Positions 20,139 through 33,690 of a stretch of DNA of 64,000 nucleotides are shown here, piece by piece. A program made the position numbers and the translations under genes. The DNA lies in NCBI GenBank assembly GCA_013399305.1, contig VXAI01000015.1, forward strand, positions 2,517,329-2,581,328, in the 5' to 3' direction. A model generated the notes under the pieces. It was given only the letters and a program-made list of their open reading frames with translations, was not told the DNA's origin and searched no databases. Each line of letters begins with the position of its first letter. Position 1 is the stretch's first letter. This DNA comes from Rostratula benghalensis (Eukaryota; Chordata; Aves; Charadriiformes; Rostratulidae).

Positions 20139-22700
20139 AAGCATGTTAGCATACAGATAGAAAACCTTGTTTAAATCCATGTTTAATAATACAGTAAGTG
20201 TCCAGTGAAAGCAAATGTATCTTTTGCTCTGCTTTGGGCTTTCAGTTTCCTGGGAGTAAAGGTTGGAAAATAAACAAGGGCTCATGCTCATGGAGATTGT
20301 CCTGTGTGGTGATTTGCATGACCCTGTAGGGGTTGAGTTGCTGAACGATGGAGACTTTCAGGCTCTGCCTTTGTCAGACGGGGAGGTCAGCAATGCCATT
20401 TTGACTGCAGTTTGTCTCTCTCCTCACTTCCTACCTTCACGTTGTAGAGATGTTTTAAGGGATAGTGGCAGAGAGCTTATAATAGAAAGTCACTAAATCT
20501 TCAGTTCTCCTCTTAAAGTCCCTTTGGACAAAGTGGTAGCGAGTGGCAGTGGGTTTTTTTTGCAGTCAGATCCTGAAGAAGGTTGTGGGAAGTGAGGACT
20601 CGCTGCCTGATCTGCTCCTGCCTGAGAGTGGATAGCTGGATCATCTCAACAACCCATCAGGCTCTGAATTCTTCTGGCCAGAAACTTCATGAGCCTGAGG
20701 CTGGTAGCCCTCCAAACCAACAAATATTCTAAGTTTGTGTTACTGCTTGGCAAGCTAGTCAATGATGGCTGGCTGCAACATTGGTAGCTTTGTGAAACCT
20801 GCAAAATACAACCCACGTTGGTAGCTGAGATGCAAAATGCCTGCAAGCTCATCTAGAGATTCAAATGATAACATTTCTGAGCCATTTTTCACGGTGTGGG
20901 TTTGTGTTTGATATCGGAAGGAATTTTTTTTAATACTTTGCGGCAATTTTGTTTGTTCTTGGGATAGCCAAGTCTAAGTGAATGTTTTGATGGAAAAGGG
21001 TTTTGTTTATTTCCCCATTGTGGATACACCAAATAACGCCTGCCAGGGCTTCAGATAATGCTCAATAATTTACAGCAATGTAAAGGTACAAGCAATTTTG
21101 TAATAGCACTGCAGGTAGCTTTAGGGCAGGTGGAAGCATGGTCTGTGAGGAGGTACCTGCATGCAGATCACAGGAACAGCTGTATTTTGTGCTTGATAAG
21201 CCTTGGGGGATGTGATTATTTCTTGATAAGAGAGATCCCCAGTGCCTCTCTGCCTGGCAAGGGGTGGGGAGGTGGTGGAAACAGCTCTTCAATGAATGGG
21301 TTCCCCTGCAGAGGATCCTCCTGAGGGCATTTGGGAACTCGAAGTAGCTTTTTGTTGTGTGGAGAACTGGACAAGAGAGGTCATGGTCCTGGAAAGCCCA
21401 ATCCACAAACCTGCTGCCCCTGGTCAGAGGCTGCTGCGTGGGTGGGAGGACAATGCCATGGGGGGCTGCCCTGTTCTCTTGTCCTCTTTCCCTCTCTCTA
21501 ACCTTCTCCTTTGCTTGTTCCAGGAGAAGCCAGGTTATCATGTCTGGAAAAAGACAACTCCGTTTTACTTGTATTGTTGCCCTCGAGCCATTTTGATTCA
21601 AAACTCCTCTCTAGGTGGAGTGTGTGATTATTTTCCTGTCTTTCTCTCTCTAGATTTGCTCTGCAGCTATTCTCATAAATGCACTGCTGGAAGTAGTTGC
21701 TGAGAGCAACGTGATATGGCAAGGGTTTCATTTTTGCTGCCTTAACCTTCTGTACCCTGCTATTGATAGAGTTTTGATGTGTTTGACTGGCAGTATAGGA
21801 TTCCTCACCTTCAGGCACCAGTCCTGCTGGATCCCAAATGCGCTAATGCTCATTTACAGCAACATCAATTGGCACATTGCAACTGAGCTTTGATCCTACA
21901 GCAAGGGCTTAGCTGCTAAACGACTGCAAGGGCGTTAGCCTCCCTGAGGGTTAGCTCAGCATATGTTTGCACAGGGAAAGGGCAGATGTCTGAAAGTGTT
22001 TTTCAGCATTTTCTTGGGTAGGTTAAGAAGGGAGACAATGATACGTACTGCTTTTGGAGGAAAACAAAACCCTTAGGCCTCCAATCTGTAACCCAAGGTT
22101 TTTGGAGACTGTTCACATTCCCTTTTTAGACAGTTCTGGTCTTGATCCTGGGAGAGGAAGCAAGAGGTAAGGTCGTCTGCCTCATTTTTGTTTTTCGTCA
22201 TCCTCTTGCAGAGAGTTTTTGCTCTAGCCTGCAGACAGAGGGAAGAGCTGGGTGGGTGGTGATGAAACAATCATCACTTAAAACTATTTGCTGATAATGA
22301 GTCACTCTTCATGGAGTCCCAATCTGTTCTCCCTTCTGTCAAATACTGAGAGTGCAGCAAATCTGCTTGCTTTGCTGCAGAATTTTTTTTTTTTTTCCTG
22401 GAAGATGGATTCTAGCAGGAGGAGTGGGTGAGAAAGAGGAAAGAACGAAATGTGTGTTTGTGGGGGAATATTAATCAAGAGGTGCTTTTTTGTGCCAAAC
22501 CTGAGTATGAACCTCCTAGTAGCTCGGATGAGGAGCTGTGAGGGTTATCTGCAATCTAAGGGCTGCACACTGCAGCTGCCATGTGTCACTAAATCCCTGT
22601 GACAATTACTCTGGAGTTGAAAGTGTTGTCTAGCGCAAAACCTGTAGGTCAGATGGTGAGTCACGGAGCTCTTCCCTCCTGATGGGATGGTATTTATAAC

Positions 22701-22716
22701 AAAAAAAAAAAAAAAA
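22701..22716. repeat. 16-base A homopolymer
   Basis: Sixteen consecutive A between TATTTATAAC and TTGAAGAC. There is no recognisable retroposed sequence upstream, so it is probably a simple repeat rather than a tail. Confidence 0.8.
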
Positions 22717-25120
22717 TTGAAGACAATTCTAGGGATGACCCAGCATAAAAGTAAATGAAGGCCTGCATGATTCCAGCAGGCAGCTAGGCTTTGCCTTCTC
22801 CTGCTGTTCCAATTGCAACGATTTATGGTCAATATCTTGATAAATGCCATCCGGTGTGTAAGTGCTGTCTGGCTGGTGTTATATTAGGATGGCTGTGATG
22901 TCTGATATGATTCCTGCAGTAATAGACCAGTCTTGTGGATTTCAATGAAAACTCAATTTTCTTGTAACAAGGTTTAATGGGAAGTTTATTGGAGTATTGA
23001 TAATGGAGAATGCAATAGATACATGTCCCAGAGTTAATATACTGTAAGGCATTAAAGCATACATTGCAAGTTTATCACTGTCAAATTTAATTACAATTTT
23101 AATTATAAATAAAAAGAAGTGGTATTTCAAGCACAGGGAATTGTGTGTGAGGGAAGGGCTGAAAACAGGAGATGGGTCTGATGGGACTGAAAAGGGCTGA
23201 AGTCAAGAGGAGAGTTCAGAGAAGTTGGCATTTTTTCCCCAAGAACTGCATGGGAGTTATAAACTCAGGCATGAGTTTGTTCAGTAACCTGTCAAGTGAG
23301 CTGGGGGCTGGCAGTGAAGTGGACCTATGTCCCAGGCTGAAACTGTCTCTCGGAGGTCCGGGCTGTGCTCTCGATGTGTGGATGCATCACTGCTAACACC
23401 TGTGCTGTGCTGCTCTCCGTCTGCCCCGTCACAAATCCGGTGAAACCTTCCCCCAGTGTATTACTGTCTTTCAGTTTATCCTGATTGTTCTCGACCCACT
23501 TCAAACACCATAATCCTTCTTGCAGATCAGATATATGGTAATCCTCCTTCACAAGTGAGAGCACAATGGGGCTCTGCCGTCAGACATGATGTAATCCTGC
23601 TGCATCAGATAGAGAATTTCTTCCCTACATCACGTGAAACGCTGTCCTCTGTCTTCCTGTGCTAGGCTGTGCTGCAGCCTCTGTCCATCAGGTGACTTTC
23701 ACAGACATGCACTGTGGTTCTTCTCTAGGATCAAAGCAACAAACTCCCTTATTTCCTTGTCATGCTCTGCTACAAGATCTGTCCCCAGGAACAGTAGGAA
23801 TGGGTCAAGTGGGAATTTCTACGCTGCATGGGGTGTGCTCTTTCCAGGAGAGGCTTTTTCTGTCTTCTGTGTGTACAGAACTTAGCGCAGTTGGAAGTAA
23901 TAAACTTTGGGTGCTGCTGGAACATGGAAAATAACTGACTGCAGCTTTCCTTTCTTGCAATTCTTTACCCTGCACATGCCTTTTAAAAACTGTGATGCCT
24001 GCCTCAGAGCTCAGCTGGGAGCAGATGCTGTGGTTTTACACTAGACCCCATGTGAGTGCTTGGCTGTACAGTGTCAGGCACTGCCAGCTCTTCCAGTGGC
24101 ACCCTCTCCTCTTCCTCCTGGTAGCTCAGGTGTGTTTGCCCTGTCTCCTGCAGACTGCTCTTTTATAATCCTTCTGCTGAGGATGATGTGGGAGAGTTGT
24201 CTTGGTACACATGTTCTCTGTAACCTTTCTCTAATCCTTCTTGTGGGGCTTGAGCACTGCAAATCCTCTTCTCTTTAAGTACAGCCTCTGCTAGTTTCTT
24301 GGCTGGGGAGGGGAGAAGAAGGAGATGCTGTCATGTGGAAGGAAAGCATGTATTCTATCGCTTTCTTAATCCTCCAGTCTGTGAGAAAGCAGCTACACAT
24401 CCTGCCTGATTGAATACCTGCCTTGTAATTCAATCTAGGGGTTCTGCTGTCATTCATAAACAGATTACATGGCTCTGCTGCTGTGTGCTGCGAGGCGAGC
24501 CGCTTGATTGAGCAGTGGGTTTGTGTATTCCATCAGGTAATACAGAATGTTGGGTTGTTTTTTTTTTCTCTCTGTTACAGGGTAATGGGGCAACTGAGCA
24601 AGAAGCTGTTGGGGTGTTGGAGGGCAAGCATTGCCAACTGTTTTGACTTTAGGGCATGGATACCCAAATAATTCCCTTGGCTGAAAGCATCCTGCATCTG
24701 TTAGGAGGGGGTGTGTGAAGGTGTGCCAGGGGTAGCTGGAGATCCTGTGGGTCCATTGTACGAGTGGGTTCCTGTGGCTTTGCTGCCGCTGAATGGGTGA
24801 CGGTGGAGGGAACAGGAGGTGGCTGCTGCTGCAGGTGGCAAAAAGCGGCTCCACACTGGTCACCCAGAAAGAACCTTTTATCTCCTTGGCAGCACCAGCT
24901 GTGGTGCAGGGCAGAGGCAGGCAGGGATGCCCACAGCCATGACAGCACCACGGGAAATGGGGTGCTCCCACCTCACCCCTCAACCCTCGCCATATCATGG
25001 GGCAGCAGGAAATATGCCAAACTCCCCTTGCTGTACCCACCACCCCAGCCCAAATGGGGTGTCAGCCCCCCCCAGGGTACACAAACGGGAGAGAGGCCTG
25101 GGGAAGGGCAGGCAGCAGAG

Positions 25121-25330
25121 ACAGGGTCAGAGGTGACGTCTCTGGCAAAAAGCCATCTGGAGCTCCAGCATAAATAGCCATGGTGGCACCACGCAGAGCC
25201 AGGCTCGCAGGCAGCGTCCCCTCCAAGCTGTCCCCAACCCCCTCCCAGCAGCTGGTGACCTGACGGCTGCTGAGCCAGCACCTCTCTGCTGCACAGCGTT
25301 GGTTTGCAAGCTGTGCAAGGCTCCAAGGGA
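25121..25330 (+). promoter_or_regulatory. possible isolated TATA-type core promoter
   Basis: A CRE-like TGACGTCT (25134-25141, one base off the palindrome TGACGTCA) is followed about 30 bases later by ATAAATA (25170-25176). A moderately GC-rich stretch with CpGs comes next, where a start site near 25200 would fall. The spacing is right for a CRE-TATA promoter. No open frame of note follows and no donor was identified, so this may well be chance. Confidence 0.15.
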
Positions 25331-25829
25331 GCTCTGGTCAGAGAAATGTAGAGGAAAGTAATAGCATTTAGGGTGTGCTGTGAGAAGTCTTAAGTATTTA
25401 GATATTGATGATGTGATGGCTGCTGTCTTTCTCTGCTCTTAATTTGTTCTCTTAAATAGATGTTTGGTGACTTGTGGGCTGCTCTTGCTTTTTGAGGATC
25501 TCATGCTGTTCTAGGCTCTTGGCACAGTGGAGGTGGGAGACTGAATAGGGGAAGCTGGTTACGTGGTCCTAGTTTGATTCCTCTTGTGTTGTGAAGTGGA
25601 TGGTGCTTGTTTCTTGAGGAGAAACCTGAAGGTTCCTTCTGAGAAAAAGTCTTCCTAGGTACCTTTTTAAGCAAAGTGAACTTCACTACAATGTTGTTAA
25701 TTTTTTTTCTGCTCTTTTTATGTTTGTTAAATAATATATGTTCACATGGAGGATCTAAAATAAATTACTGTCGTAGAAGCACCTTTTAAAACTTGTCAGC
25801 TGTGGGGTTTTCCCAGGTACCTTTGCCTC

Positions 25830-26060
25830 TTAGGACCATAAATGGCTTCCTAAAGCTGGGGAAAACCATTATTAATTATACTGCCTAATGAACTCATTTG
25901 GCTTTCTGCCCAGCTTCCAAAAACAGCACTAGCACCAGGCTGGATACTGTTGTCTCACTGTAATTATGTTTATATGGAAAGTTAATTTTTGTTTTCATAA
26001 ATTGATTTGAGGCTTCTGGAAGCTATTTGGAAATAATTAACTTTGCCCACACAGACCTAT
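25830..26060. promoter_or_regulatory. candidate conserved non-coding block
   Basis: AT-leaning sequence with several homeodomain-type cores: 'CATTATTAATTATACTG' near 25868, 'CTGTAATTATG' near 25959 and 'GGAAATAATTAACTTTG' near 26030. It stands out from flanking mixed sequence. Conservation has not been tested. Confidence 0.22.
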
Positions 26061-29000
26061 ATAAGGGCATTTGTTTACGAGGTAGTGCTTGGTCCTGGAG
26101 TATGGAGGTACATTCCTGGGTTCATCTGGAAATATTCAGTTAGCAGCTCAGGGCAGCTGTTTCCAGACTTGATTCCATCTTTGTGGGTATCAATAGCAAG
26201 CAAACACCGTAATCTTGGGATTTTGCAGACTGGTAACAACCCTCAGGGCGGACCTGCAGTCCCTACTCGCGTCAAACAAGCTGCAAGCCAAATAATTCAA
26301 ACGCTGCAAAAATTACTGCTAGAATCACAAACCCTCTTAATGTGAACAACCAGCATGACAGTCCTAAATGGAAATGGCCTGTAAAGAATGAAATCAGATC
26401 TCTACAAATAAGTAGCTGTGAAGGCAAAAGCAGTTCCTGTATATCTTCCATAATGGTAGGGATGAAGAACAAGCAGCAGGAGTGCGAGGTGATTTAGTGG
26501 GACCTTCACCAGCAGTAGCACAGCAGCGACAGTCGTAGGTTTGTGTCTTTGGATTCCTGGCCCCTGCAGTGAACTCTTCCTTCAAATCAATTCATTAATG
26601 AGCTAATCTACTATGCATGGGAATCCATTAGAGAAATGTGTAATAACCTCAGGATGCAGAGCCCTGCTCCCAGCACATGGCTACTGAAGAACAAAAGCGT
26701 GAGGAAACAGTGAGGTCTCTTTGGCAGCTCAAAACCTGTTTGGGAGCTTGTCTGACTCCTTTCAAGTGTGAGACAATCCATAAGGTGCTCTAGGTCATGT
26801 CTAATAAAGCAGTGGATGGCCTGGCTGAGCAAAGCAGCACATGTAGGTCAGTGCCCAGGGTGCTAATTTTTAAAGTTGCATTTTAAAGTTCCTAATTTAG
26901 TGCACCATGGGCTTTTTTTTTTTCTTTTAGAAAAGAATGCTTCCTGAATGCCTAAAAATATACTAATCCCTTACTGCACACTTCAAATCCATGGATAAAG
27001 CTGCATCAAGAGTCCTTTAGGTTGGCATAAGATGTCTTCTGCCTTTGCTGGGGGTGGAGAGAAACAGAAGGTTAGAGTTCATAGCTCTGGGTCTGCAGCA
27101 GAACCTGTCTGTTCTGCTCTGTCTTGCTTATAACTAAGAACAGCTTTTCCCAGCCCTTGCAGAAGTCCAGTGTCCATCCTGTAGCCAGACTGCCAGCAAG
27201 CCCATAAATTCCAGCTTTGCCAACTCTCTGCATCCCTGACACTTGAGCAAATCCCCGGTGTCAGTGTCTTGTAAGTTTTACCTAGTGCTTCAGTTGGGAC
27301 CAGGACATTTCTATAGTTTGAAGGCCAGCCTGCTGGAATAGGAACCCTGGATGAGATCAGGTAAAAAAAGGAACTTCCAGAAGATGCTTGTGGTGCTTCA
27401 CCTGCAAATCATGTAAAAGAATAGGTGAAATGCAGTATGAGGAGATAAGTTGCAGGTTTCCAAAGTTTGTTGATCATCTTCCTCTTCTTCCTTCCTGCCC
27501 TCCATTTTCACCTGTTACACAGAACAGGGTTGTAAGTTTTATTCCTGATTTGCTACCGCACTTGTTGGCAGAGGATACTTCAGTGTCTTTGGGGTCCAAC
27601 TACTTTTAATTTACATCTGTGACTTTGAGAAAAAGGAGTGTTTTTCTCCAGATGAAATTTACCTTTTCCCTTTTATTAATAGATATTCAGAAATGTCCAG
27701 AAAGTAACAGGAAACTGGCTTTGTGCTAGAAAAGTAGATAGGGTGGAGAACTTGTCTTGCATCAGCAAAATGGCACCTGCATGACTTGCCCAGTTATTGG
27801 GACAATGCCATTTTTATTACTTATTGCTTAGTGATGCTTTTAAACAGCTAAAATAGCCAAACTCTTTTCCATGTGAAATATGAAAATTGTATCTTAAATA
27901 GTTATGGAAATATATTAAAGATGTACATTGAGGGCTGGATGACCATCAGGTTTTTGGGTAGTGTGAGAGAATGAATTGCAGCCTGGTTTGAACTGAAAGG
28001 GGTTAATACTGCTTTTTTGGTGAGCATTACAGTTGGGAGAGTTTTTCAGGAGGCTCCTCACAGCCCCCGGGGAGGAGGAGGCGTCAGTGGCCGTCTGTGC
28101 AGCCAGACACGTTTGTAGATCATTCCCAGAGCTCAGTGTTGGCAGAGAGATACTCCAATTCATAACACAAGCACTTGAATGTCTCTGGGTTTTCCAGTTT
28201 TGGGTGTATGCCCGCAGTGAGGTTGGGATGCTGGCTGAGCCAAAGCCCCCCACTTTGCCTGTAAGGTGGTCCCTGCTCGCACTGGTGTCTTGGTGTGGAG
28301 GATGGAGGAGCGCTAGGAGGCACTTCCCGAGGAAGCGGCTGGTGTCTCCAAGGCAAGGTGAGGCAATTGCAGTGAGACTTGATCTGCCTGAGGCACACCA
28401 GCCTGCCCATGGGGCACCTGGGCTGAGATCAGTGGGTCAGCACAGTCTGCTCCCCCTGCTTGCAGACACGGTTGTCTTCTCCACCACCTCTGGATATGTC
28501 ATCTCATGTCACCTGGTGAGCACATGGCTAGATGGTGTTGTGTAAGGTGCTGTGACTGATGTGGTGTTAGTTCAGCCTACCTGGGAGAAACAGTGCAGTG
28601 TATGTGATGAGATCTATGGACCCACAGTTATGTATCTGATGTGTGATGTTTGCTGATCAGGCAGCTGAACTGATCCTTGCTCTGCCTGTTCAGTGTTTGA
28701 GAAACAGGTATTTATGTATTGCCTTAACCTGCACAAGCACTTCTGTTGACTAGAATAGAACTATTTGTGTTTAATTAGTTATCTGGATCAGAGCCTGAAC
28801 ATCCACTGCCAGAAAGTGGCTTTAGGATTTTGCTGACAGCTCTCACAAAGAAAGCCATGTAATACTGACTGTCTAATCCTGCCCCTTCAGGCCAGCCCTC
28901 TTCTCAAATTCTGTCCTGGGATTAACCAGCACCTTGAGATATTGCAGTTCAAGGCTATAAATGAGGACAGTAGCTAAAGTGGAACTTCTTCCTTTTGGAT

Positions 29001-29569
29001 CCCCGTGGTTTGGACACTGGACAGTGAAATAGGTTGAGTATACATGTGTGCTGAAGGCTTAAAGCAATAATGTTGAAACAAAAATCCTGGAAGCAGGCAT
29101 TTCTCGGGCATGGGTGAAGAACTGTGAATTGGAAGGGCTGCCCCTTCTTCCTCCATCTGCTGAGCCCTCCCAGATGATAGGTGAAGGGTTTGCCCTTCAT
29201 CTCCCCAGTTATTTGCTTCCGTATTTTATGGAGGCTGTTTATTGTGCACTACAGGATCCTCCATCTCTGTGTTCCCATGCCAACCATCCTGCAATATGGT
29301 GTACACGCTTAGTGAAACAAAGCAGCTTTAATCCTCAGCCTTTGGATGTCTCCTGCCCATCGGGGCCAAGCCTCCAAAGAGGAACCCTGCTGCTTACAAA
29401 GTTGAGCTCCAGGTTCCAGTTAATTGGGCCCAGTCATTAAGGGAAATTCAGTTTATGTCTACTGTGGCTGTGAAGGGAGTGGGTTTTTTAATAGCAAATA
29501 TCTACAATGTGTATTGGTTGTCCTTAGGTTAAAAAAAAATTAAAAAAGCAAACTTTCAGCAGAGGAGAA

Positions 29570-29710
29570 ATGCTTCTAATTACTTGCCTTTGGCAGAATG
29601 GCTGCCCTGCTCTTTAGAAGCTGTATTTATCTCCTGTAAGAACCAGCTCATTAGCTCTATTGCTCACACAGATAATCAACAACATAATTAATAATTATTT
29701 ATATGGCACC
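29570..29710. promoter_or_regulatory. candidate conserved non-coding block
   Basis: The segment has CTAATTACTTG, then CTCATTAGCTC, then 'CATAATTAATAATTATTTAT' near 29683. This dense TAAT grouping is typical of homeodomain-bound elements. It may equally be simple AT-rich sequence. Confidence 0.22.
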
Positions 29711-31769
29711 CATGGCAGAGGGCTTTGGATCACATAACAAAACAACATTTTCTTATGATCATTCAAGCATTTCTAACTGTCTCTTTTGTCTTTTTTCCTG
29801 CCTGTTCTTGACTTTCTTTGGCCTTTTGTGCCAGTGTCTAATGCTTGCTGCAGGTTTTTGGTTAACTCTCTACAAGCGTCCCCCTCCTCTCTTTTAGAAA
29901 CCTCTCTGAAGTCCCACTTTGACCCACAGAGAATTTCAAGTGCTAGAATTCTGTCACCGTGCAGAGCAACCTGGGATTGGCAGGAGTGACCATAGCTCCT
30001 TTGACTTCATTTGCATCTATTTATACTTATTTTTTGACTGATCCCTGTCTGCACTTGAAATGTCAAAAAGCAGGATCTCTCTTGCTGAAGAGCTTCACTG
30101 GTCCTGTGTTTTCTGAGGTCAAAGCAGGGCAATGGGATACTATGCTTGGGCTACACCTAGGATATCTGTCCGGGAGGCAAGGGAGAGGGATTTTTGACCC
30201 TCTTCCTAGGGTGGGATTTTATCTAAGGCGTTACCTGCAGACAAAGCTAATCCTGTATGAGGTTCCCCTGGAGTGCTTTAACTCACATCATGCAAGACAG
30301 CTACAACACCCTGACCTGCAGGGTGACCCACAGGGCAGCTTTCACTGGGTTTTGCTAATGTGGTGAATTCTTGCAGCTGCTGGCATCAGGGATGACATGC
30401 ATCAGAAATCCTCCAGTCGTGTCCCATAAAGCCACTGGATGCCTCTTTCTCTACAGTGCTGTTATTACCCTGTTCTGTGCCACCTTCTGTGCAGCCTTCG
30501 TGCTCGTGCCTGTGTGTCTGACATGTCAGAGCCATAATCTTCCCACGTGTGACCATGAGCAGCATGTCACGTCAGCAGGGTGCTGCTGTGGACCAACCCA
30601 AGTGAGTCTCGTTGTTTGCAAAGAAGCTGCAGGAACGAGATGTAAAGGTGCTGTGAGTGGAGTGCTCAGGGACAGCTTGACACTGGGAGAGGCGAAGGGG
30701 CTCACTGGATGATGGGAGGGAGGAGAACTGGAAATGGGGTAGCGTCCCAGCAGCTGAGGATTTGCAAGGGGTAGCTCGTGCCATAGAGACTCATTTTTTA
30801 CAGAGTTGCTTTGGGAGAGTGGGTCAGATGTCAAAATGCATTTGGGTGTAATTTTGGATGGGCAGTGAGGAGAGGAGAAGCTAGTGTCTGATCAGAGACG
30901 TTCATCCTGTGCTCTAGGAAGGGTGTGCTTGCACAGAGGATCCTTGTACTGAAGGAGCAGAGGAAGAGAGCGCATCTGATTGCCATTAAAAAAGATATTG
31001 GTGTGTGGTGCTGCCCTTTGCCAACAGGGAAAGATAGGTGTGTCCTGCTACTGCCCCTGCCTGCCGAGGGAAAGGTACTTCTGCCCTAACCCCTATCTGA
31101 GTGCCTGTCTTCGGGGTTGGGAACCCAAAGTGACTTTGCCATATCTGCAAACCACAGCCTGAGGCTTGGAAACAGCCTTTGCTGGCACCATGTGTTGCTA
31201 AGCAGATGGGCTGCTGCGTTTGTACCCGCTGAAGTTTTTCAGAGAGGGTGGCTTTGGTGTGGCATTTCAGTAGTTGTTGCCAACAAAGAAACAGAAGGAA
31301 AAGCATCTCCAGTTCTTTACCACCTGCTTCTCCTCTCTCCTTGTAGCACCCATTGAACACCTAGGTAATTACCCAAAAAATAGATTGAGATGAAAATGGG
31401 AAAAACTCCACCCAGATTGATGGTAAGATTCAACAGGTGAAATTCTGGTGTGAGGAAATAACAGAAAAATCTTAACTGAGCATGCTAAAAATATAGGAGG
31501 GTGAGGCAGCTGAGGCAGCTAGAGGCGAAACTTGAGCTACACAGGGTCCATGAAGGAGGTTGAATATAAATGGTTTGAGTGTGACTTGCCAAAGCATTTG
31601 CTGTTCCTGTTCTCCATGGTGGTAACAGCTGGGGTTGTGTAGCTGGGTGGCAGCACTGCAGAACATGCCATCCTGCCTTTGCCCACTGAGATGGTGGCAT
31701 TTTCCTTCTTCCTTTATGGGCCCCCTTGGCTTGACCTGAGGAACCTGATGGGTCTTCCAGTGGTTGGGT

Positions 31770-31838
31770 GGGTTTTTTTTCTGGTTTTTTTTTTTTGTTT
31801 GTTTGTTTGGTGTTTGTTTTGGTGTTGTTTTTTTTTCA
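31770..31838. repeat. T/G-rich low-complexity tract with (GTTT)n
   Basis: Long T runs interrupted by GTTT units (GTTTGTTTGTTTGG) form a low-complexity tract. It carries no retrotransposon signature. Confidence 0.8.
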
Positions 31839-31910
31839 AAAACTGCTGAGTATGTAGGAGCAGGACAAGGATCTGGTCTGTTCCTAAGTTAAACACTCTG
31901 AACACATGAA

Positions 31911-31945
31911 TGAAATTGCTTCTGACTTTAATAGGAGCAAATGAA
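31911..31945. repeat. short decayed copy of the ancient palindromic repeat
   Basis: 'TCTGACTTTAATAGGAGCAA' fits the recurring core CATTGACTTCAATGGGAGCA with a few changes. It is short, so the call is tentative. Confidence 0.3.
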
Positions 31946-32984
31946 ATGCTTCTGGATGTCCCACCCTAAGACTCGGATAGGAAGCTCTTATAATTAAGAT
32001 CTGAAACTCTGGTGCTGGTTTTGATTTTGTGCTTGCTGATGCTGAGTTTTACCTGCTGTAACAGATGAAATGTAGGGGTGTCTTTTTTTGGTTAACCACG
32101 GGGAGTCCATTGGGCGGGTGTTGATACAGTGCAGAAGCTGTAACACATCTGTGCCATGCTGTCCTTTTTGAATGCAGTGAAAGAGTTAAGAACAACACTT
32201 TAGAGTTAAAATAAAAAAATCTAAAACGTTATGGGAATTCTTACCTTCCCCCATCAAGTTTTCGCCTTCTTACCACTTGTGGCTTTTCCCTCCTTGTTAA
32301 AGGAATTATTCCCCCTGAAAAATGCATTTTGACAGATTGCCTGGGCCTCATTGGCAAATTGGATACAAGCTGACTCATCTCTCTCAGTTCAGGTGAGTGA
32401 TCCATCTCTCTTACTCATTGATTTTTCTGTCCTTGAGTTTTGAGATTTATGGAACTAGATGTATCAAAGAGCAAACCCTGTTCCCAAACCTTTGAAAAAT
32501 TAAAGGGGTTAGTATTGCATGTCTTCACCACCCTCTTCCTCTCTCCCTGTCCAAAAAAGAAAAGTAAACCATTAGGCTGTAAAAGCTAATTACGTGTAGC
32601 AGCAGACTTATGATCACCAAGAGGATCCACATACCAAAACTGGGCTTTGCAGTTGCTTTTTTGTGTGTCCTTCCACCCCCATGATTTGTGAGCTAACAGG
32701 CACTGAGCAGATGGGAGAATTGTGAGTTACAGCATTTTACTTTTTTTGTTTTTAAAGTAAAATTTTTATCAGATCTCTAGCTGATGAAGAAAGAGACATA
32801 TTGAGAAAGAAGGTGTGGGTGAGATGAGGACAACATTATCCCTGTACTTGGCCACATGGGTTGGTTTGTTTTTTGGAACGCCCTCTCTTGCAGATGATCT
32901 GCCCATAAGTATCTGCTGCGCTTTTTGATGATATTTCCTCCCCAGCTTTGTTTTTTCTGCCTCTAACACAAAAATGCTAAGATT

Positions 32985-33110
32985 TGTGTGTGTGTGTGAC
33001 CACAGTAAGCATTTGGATCTTTCACTTCCCATCTGCAAAGTGGAAAGAACCACTATTTCTTCTTCATCCTTTGTTGTGACTACTTTTGATTATAGTGCTA
33101 GGGTGGAGAT
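32985..33110 (+). mobile_element. MIR-like SINE remnant
   Basis: The order GTGTGTGACC, then CATTTGGATCTTTCAC, then 'TTCCCATCTGCAAAGTGGAA' follows the MIR consensus (GTGTGACCTTGGGCAAG, then TTTCCCATCTGTAAAATGG). MIR is an ancient CORE-SINE shared by amniotes, scarce in birds. The first bases overlap a short (TG)n run. Divergence is high, so the family call is moderate. Confidence 0.4.
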
Positions 33111-33469
33111 TTTTCTTGCTGTTCGTGAGCAGGACCTGTGTGTCATTCCAGGTGTTGCTAAGAAATAGACTGATTTAAGATGTATTTTTAAATGTTAGGT
33201 CTATATGAGAAATGACCCTATATTTCTGCTGCCTCTGGGAAATTTAGCTGCTGCTGGAGGAGTGAGTGAGCCCTTTATCTGATCACCACTTCCCCCTTCC
33301 TCAGTCCTTTGTGGCAGCATCAAGTGTGCACACCAGGCACAGCTGATGGCTGATATGTTCTGCTGAAAAGCTGAATGATGCATTATATTGTTGAGGAAAA
33401 CCAGTTGGTGTGTTTATCTGGCTTATTTCATGAGCGTTTGGAGATACAGAATCAATAACATTTATGTAA

Positions 33470-33690
33470 CACTCCTGTCATCCGCTTCAACCTCTCCCTT
33501 GCAACTGCTTTTCCTGAAATGAGTAATGAAATGTATTTAATTGTATGGTATGATGGCCACAGAACAGCAGCTGCAAAGCTGTTCTCATCACCCCAATGTA
33601 CAGTAAATGTTTAAGTAATGTTCACGTGCAAATGAGCATAAGTTAGTGCAGTGTCTTGTTTGTAAATGAGCATGAATAGCTGTGCTGGTT
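33470..33690. promoter_or_regulatory. candidate conserved block with paired AAATGAGCAT sites
   Basis: The ten-base word AAATGAGCAT occurs twice, at 33630-33639 and 33664-33673. The first copy lies in GTGCAAATGAGCATAAG, an octamer-related context. Nearby are GAGTAATGAAATG and 'ATTTAATTGTATGG'. The repeat of a long word 34 bases apart suggests paired binding sites. Function is inferred only. Confidence 0.25.

Larger units (their letters stand above)
17614..25120. other. non-coding DNA, no gene recognised
   Basis: About 7.5 kb with no recognisable coding exon. The 179-codon - strand frame at 21062-21601 lacks any known domain and overlaps frames on the other strand. Contents that can be named are homopolymer runs (20111-20138, 22701-22716) and one ancient-repeat core (19521-19560). 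A faint CR1-like string near 18695 is too weak to call. Confidence 0.55.

Noticed and set aside
21062..21601. 179-codon - strand open frame
   Set aside because: No known domain, no splice context, and frames on the + strand cover the same bases.
24465..25043. 192-codon open frame on the - strand, the longest not crossing the gap
   Set aside because: It shows no recognisable domain, has overlapping frames of similar length on the + strand, and lies in a GC-leaning stretch where chance frames lengthen.
28033..28545. 170-codon + strand open frame
   Set aside because: The translation matches nothing I recognise and has no signal, repeat or motif. It is treated as a chance frame.
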